A stretch of 6,267 nt of DNA from Chloroflexota bacterium (GTDB lineage Bacteria > Chloroflexota > Dehalococcoidia > GIF9 > AB-539-J10). The stretch covers positions 1-6,267 of the forward strand of contig JADFUZ010000107.1 in the NCBI GenBank assembly GCA_015222295.1. Direction: 5' to 3'. Shown one piece after another: positions 4,913-6,267 of this stretch (positions within the stretch are counted from its first letter, which is position 1; the number at the start of each line of letters is the position of its first letter). A program made the position numbers and the translations under genes. The notes under the pieces are model-generated. The model was not told where the DNA came from and ran no database searches. It saw only the letters and a program-made list of their open reading frames with translations.

Positions 4913-6267
4913 ATGCAGGAGATGCTGACATTGAACATGAAGGAGCAGACGAGACTAGGGGTATTGAACGAGGTGGAGGGTGGGAGATTGAGGATGGGGA
5001 TGGCAGCAGAGGTGGTGGGGCTGTCGATGCGACAGGTGCGAAGGCTACGCGCGGCATACCGAAAGGAGGGTGCTGCAGGTCTGGCGCACAGGAATCGGGG
5101 GCGACGGCCGCACAATGCGCTTGATGCTGGAATAGCGCAGAGAGTAGTGGCGTTGGCAAAGGCGAGGTATCTTGGGGTGAATCAGCAGCACCTGACGGAG
5201 CTGCTTGATGAAGGGGAGGAGATTCACCTGTCGCGGTCGACGGTACGGCGTGTGCTGCTGCGTGCGGGGATAGGGAGTCCACGGAAGAGGCGGGCTCCAG
5301 AGCATCGCAGCAGGCGTGAGCGTAAGCCCCGGGAAGGGATAATGCTACAGGTCGATGGCAGTCCGCACGACTGGCTGGAGGGGCGAGGTCCTCACCTGTG
5401 CCTGGTGGGCGCCATCGATGACGCCACGAGTCATGTGCCATACGCGCTCTTCCGGGAACAGGAGGACAGCCAGGGCTACTTGGTGATGCTGCGGCGGATA
5501 GTGGAGACGAAGGGGATACCGCTGTCGCTGTACCACGACAGACACTCGATCTTCGTGGTGTCGAGGAAGCACGTGGAATCGATAGAGGAGCAACTTGCAG
5601 GGAAGCGTGCGCTGACGCAGTTTGGCCGGGCACTGGAAGAACTGGGCATCGGGTCGATCAAGGCGGACTCAGCGGAGGCCAAGGGGCGGATAGAGCGCCT
5701 CTGGCGCACATTCCAGGACAGGCTGGTGAGTGAGCTGCGGCTGGCACACGCAACGACCCTGACTGAGGCGAACGAGGTGCTGCGTCGTTTCCTGCTCCGC
5801 TACAACCGCAGGTTTGTGGTGCCGGCAGCCGAGAGTGAGCGCGCCTATCGCCCGGTTGATGAGGGCCTCGACCTGGACACTGTCTTCTGCTTCAAGTACA
5901 GGCGCACCGTGGGCCGCGACAACGTGGTGCGCTTCGGCGGACATCGCATTCAGGTGCTGCCCTCACACGGCAGGATCAGCTACGCCAGGGCAAAGGTGGA
6001 AGTGCACGAGCACATGGACGGTAGCATCGCTGTTTACTACGGCGACACCTGCCTTGCCACCACCGTGGCTCCCTTCGAGGCACCGCTCCTCAGGGCGCGG
6101 AAAAGCTCCCGCCCTCCCGGCAATGCCACGCCTGACCTGCCAGCATCATCCCCTCCTACGGCTCCTGCAAAGCCACGGGTGCATTGCACCACAGCAGAGA
6201 ACAAGCCCGCACCCGACCACCCATGGCGCACTCCATTCAAACCACAACGAAGGAAGAGGACATTTTC
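4913..6267 (+). CDS. ISNCY (IS1202-type) DDE transposase, C-terminus cut by the window edge
   Basis: This enzyme cuts and joins the IS ends. The frame is open for 451 codons from ATG 4913 to the edge with no stop. An N-terminal helix-turn-helix (about residues 8-65; LSMRQVRRLRAAYRKEGAAG, then GLAHRNRGRRP) is followed by a second helical DNA-binding segment with LSRSTVRRVL. The rve-type catalytic core carries D148 (LQVDGSPHDWLEGRGPH), IDDATSHV, D209 (LYHDRHSIF) and E261 (KGRIERLW), then TQFGRALEELGI and LRRFLLRYNRRF. This residue set and spacing is typical of IS1202-group ISNCY transposases. The C-terminal 70 residues are Pro- and Lys/Arg-rich. The start is uncertain: ATGs at 4913, 4922 and 4937 are all in frame, and AGGAG at 4917-4921 best suits the last. 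The catalytic triad is complete, so the protein looks functional. Confidence 0.9.
   Translation, partial: MQEMLTLNMKEQTRLGVLNEVEGGRLRMGMAAEVVGLSMRQVRRLRAAYRKEGAAGLAHRNRGRRPHNALDAGIAQRVVALAKARYLGVNQQHLTELLDEGEEIHLSRSTVRRVLLRAGIGSPRKRRAPEHRSRRERKPREGIMLQVDGSPHDWLEGRGPHLCLVGAIDDATSHVPYALFREQEDSQGYLVMLRRIVETKGIPLSLYHDRHSIFVVSRKHVESIEEQLAGKRALTQFGRALEELGIGSIKADSAEAKGRIERLWRTFQDRLVSELRLAHATTLTEANEVLRRFLLRYNRRFVVPAAESERAYRPVDEGLDLDTVFCFKYRRTVGRDNVVRFGGHRIQVLPSHGRISYARAKVEVHEHMDGSIAVYYGDTCLATTVAPFEAPLLRARKSSRPPGNATPDLPASSPPTAPAKPRVHCTTAENKPAPDHPWRTPFKPQRRKRTF
6258..6267 (-). repeat. Right subterminal inverted repeat of the IS
   Basis: GGACATTTTC is the reverse complement of 4901-4910. It overlaps the last transposase codons, suggesting that the gene ends within or close to the right terminal repeat, a compact layout usual for this type of element. 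Confidence 0.55.

Larger units (their letters stand above)
4860..6267 (+). mobile_element. ISNCY/IS1202-type insertion sequence, right end outside the window
   Basis: A single transposase gene fills the element. GAAAATGTCC at 4901-4910 recurs inverted as GGACATTTTC at 6258-6267, the last 10 bases of the window, so both subterminal ends are probably seen and the true right tip lies a few tens of bases beyond. A related CTGTCC at 4878-4883 is spaced 27 bases from the TGTCC of the left copy, as expected for repeated transposase-binding sites. The exact left tip is not proven; 4860 is chosen because a sequence starting TGT lies there. No internal stop or truncation is seen, so the element may be intact. 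Confidence 0.65.

Noticed and set aside
4896..5633. 245-codon minus-strand Ser/Pro-rich frame
   Set aside because: Antisense shadow of the transposase; low-complexity composition is typical of such shadows in GC-rich genes.

Overview
The window looks like bacterial chromosome of moderately high GC. It has Shine-Dalgarno-led genes in short operons and one insertion sequence. The pairing of a GalT-family nucleotidyltransferase with a TreT-type trehalose synthase, an MrpB/MbhF-type antiporter subunit and a protein with a redox-associated Cys motif fits an anaerobic or thermophile-related bacterium, for example Chloroflexota or a similar deep-branching subsurface lineage. That placement is an inference from gene content, not a measured affiliation.

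Layout. (1) At the left edge, a minus-strand gene for a small Cys-x2-Cys zinc-finger-like protein runs off the window (1-98). (2) A roughly 300-base divergent intergenic region holds a possible promoter. It leads into a plus-strand two-gene operon: a galactose-1-phosphate uridylyltransferase family protein (405-1409) and a TreT-like GT4 glycosyltransferase (1504-2739), with a 21-codon reading frame between them. A plausible joint role is NDP-sugar supply feeding trehalose synthesis. (3) From 2740 to about 3090 the sequence looks eroded. It holds the C-terminal stub of an XRE-type HTH regulator on the plus strand and a start-less 67-codon open frame on the minus strand. (4) A minus-strand operon reads from about 4810 down to 3087: a structured leader, an MnhB-domain membrane protein with extensions at both ends, an unrecognised 81-residue protein, and a 120-residue protein with a C-x12-C-x5-C-x2-C cluster. 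The last two overlap by ATGA. A TTGACA promoter with operator-like repeats lies just upstream. (5) From about 4860 to beyond the right edge lies an IS of the ISNCY/IS1202 type. Its DDE transposase frame is open to the window end, and an inverted 10-base subterminal repeat is present at both ends.

The most interesting parts are the orphan MnhB operon with its unusual regulatory and leader region next to the IS, and the GalT-TreT pair with its intercistronic mini-ORF. I see no CRISPR array, tRNA or rRNA.
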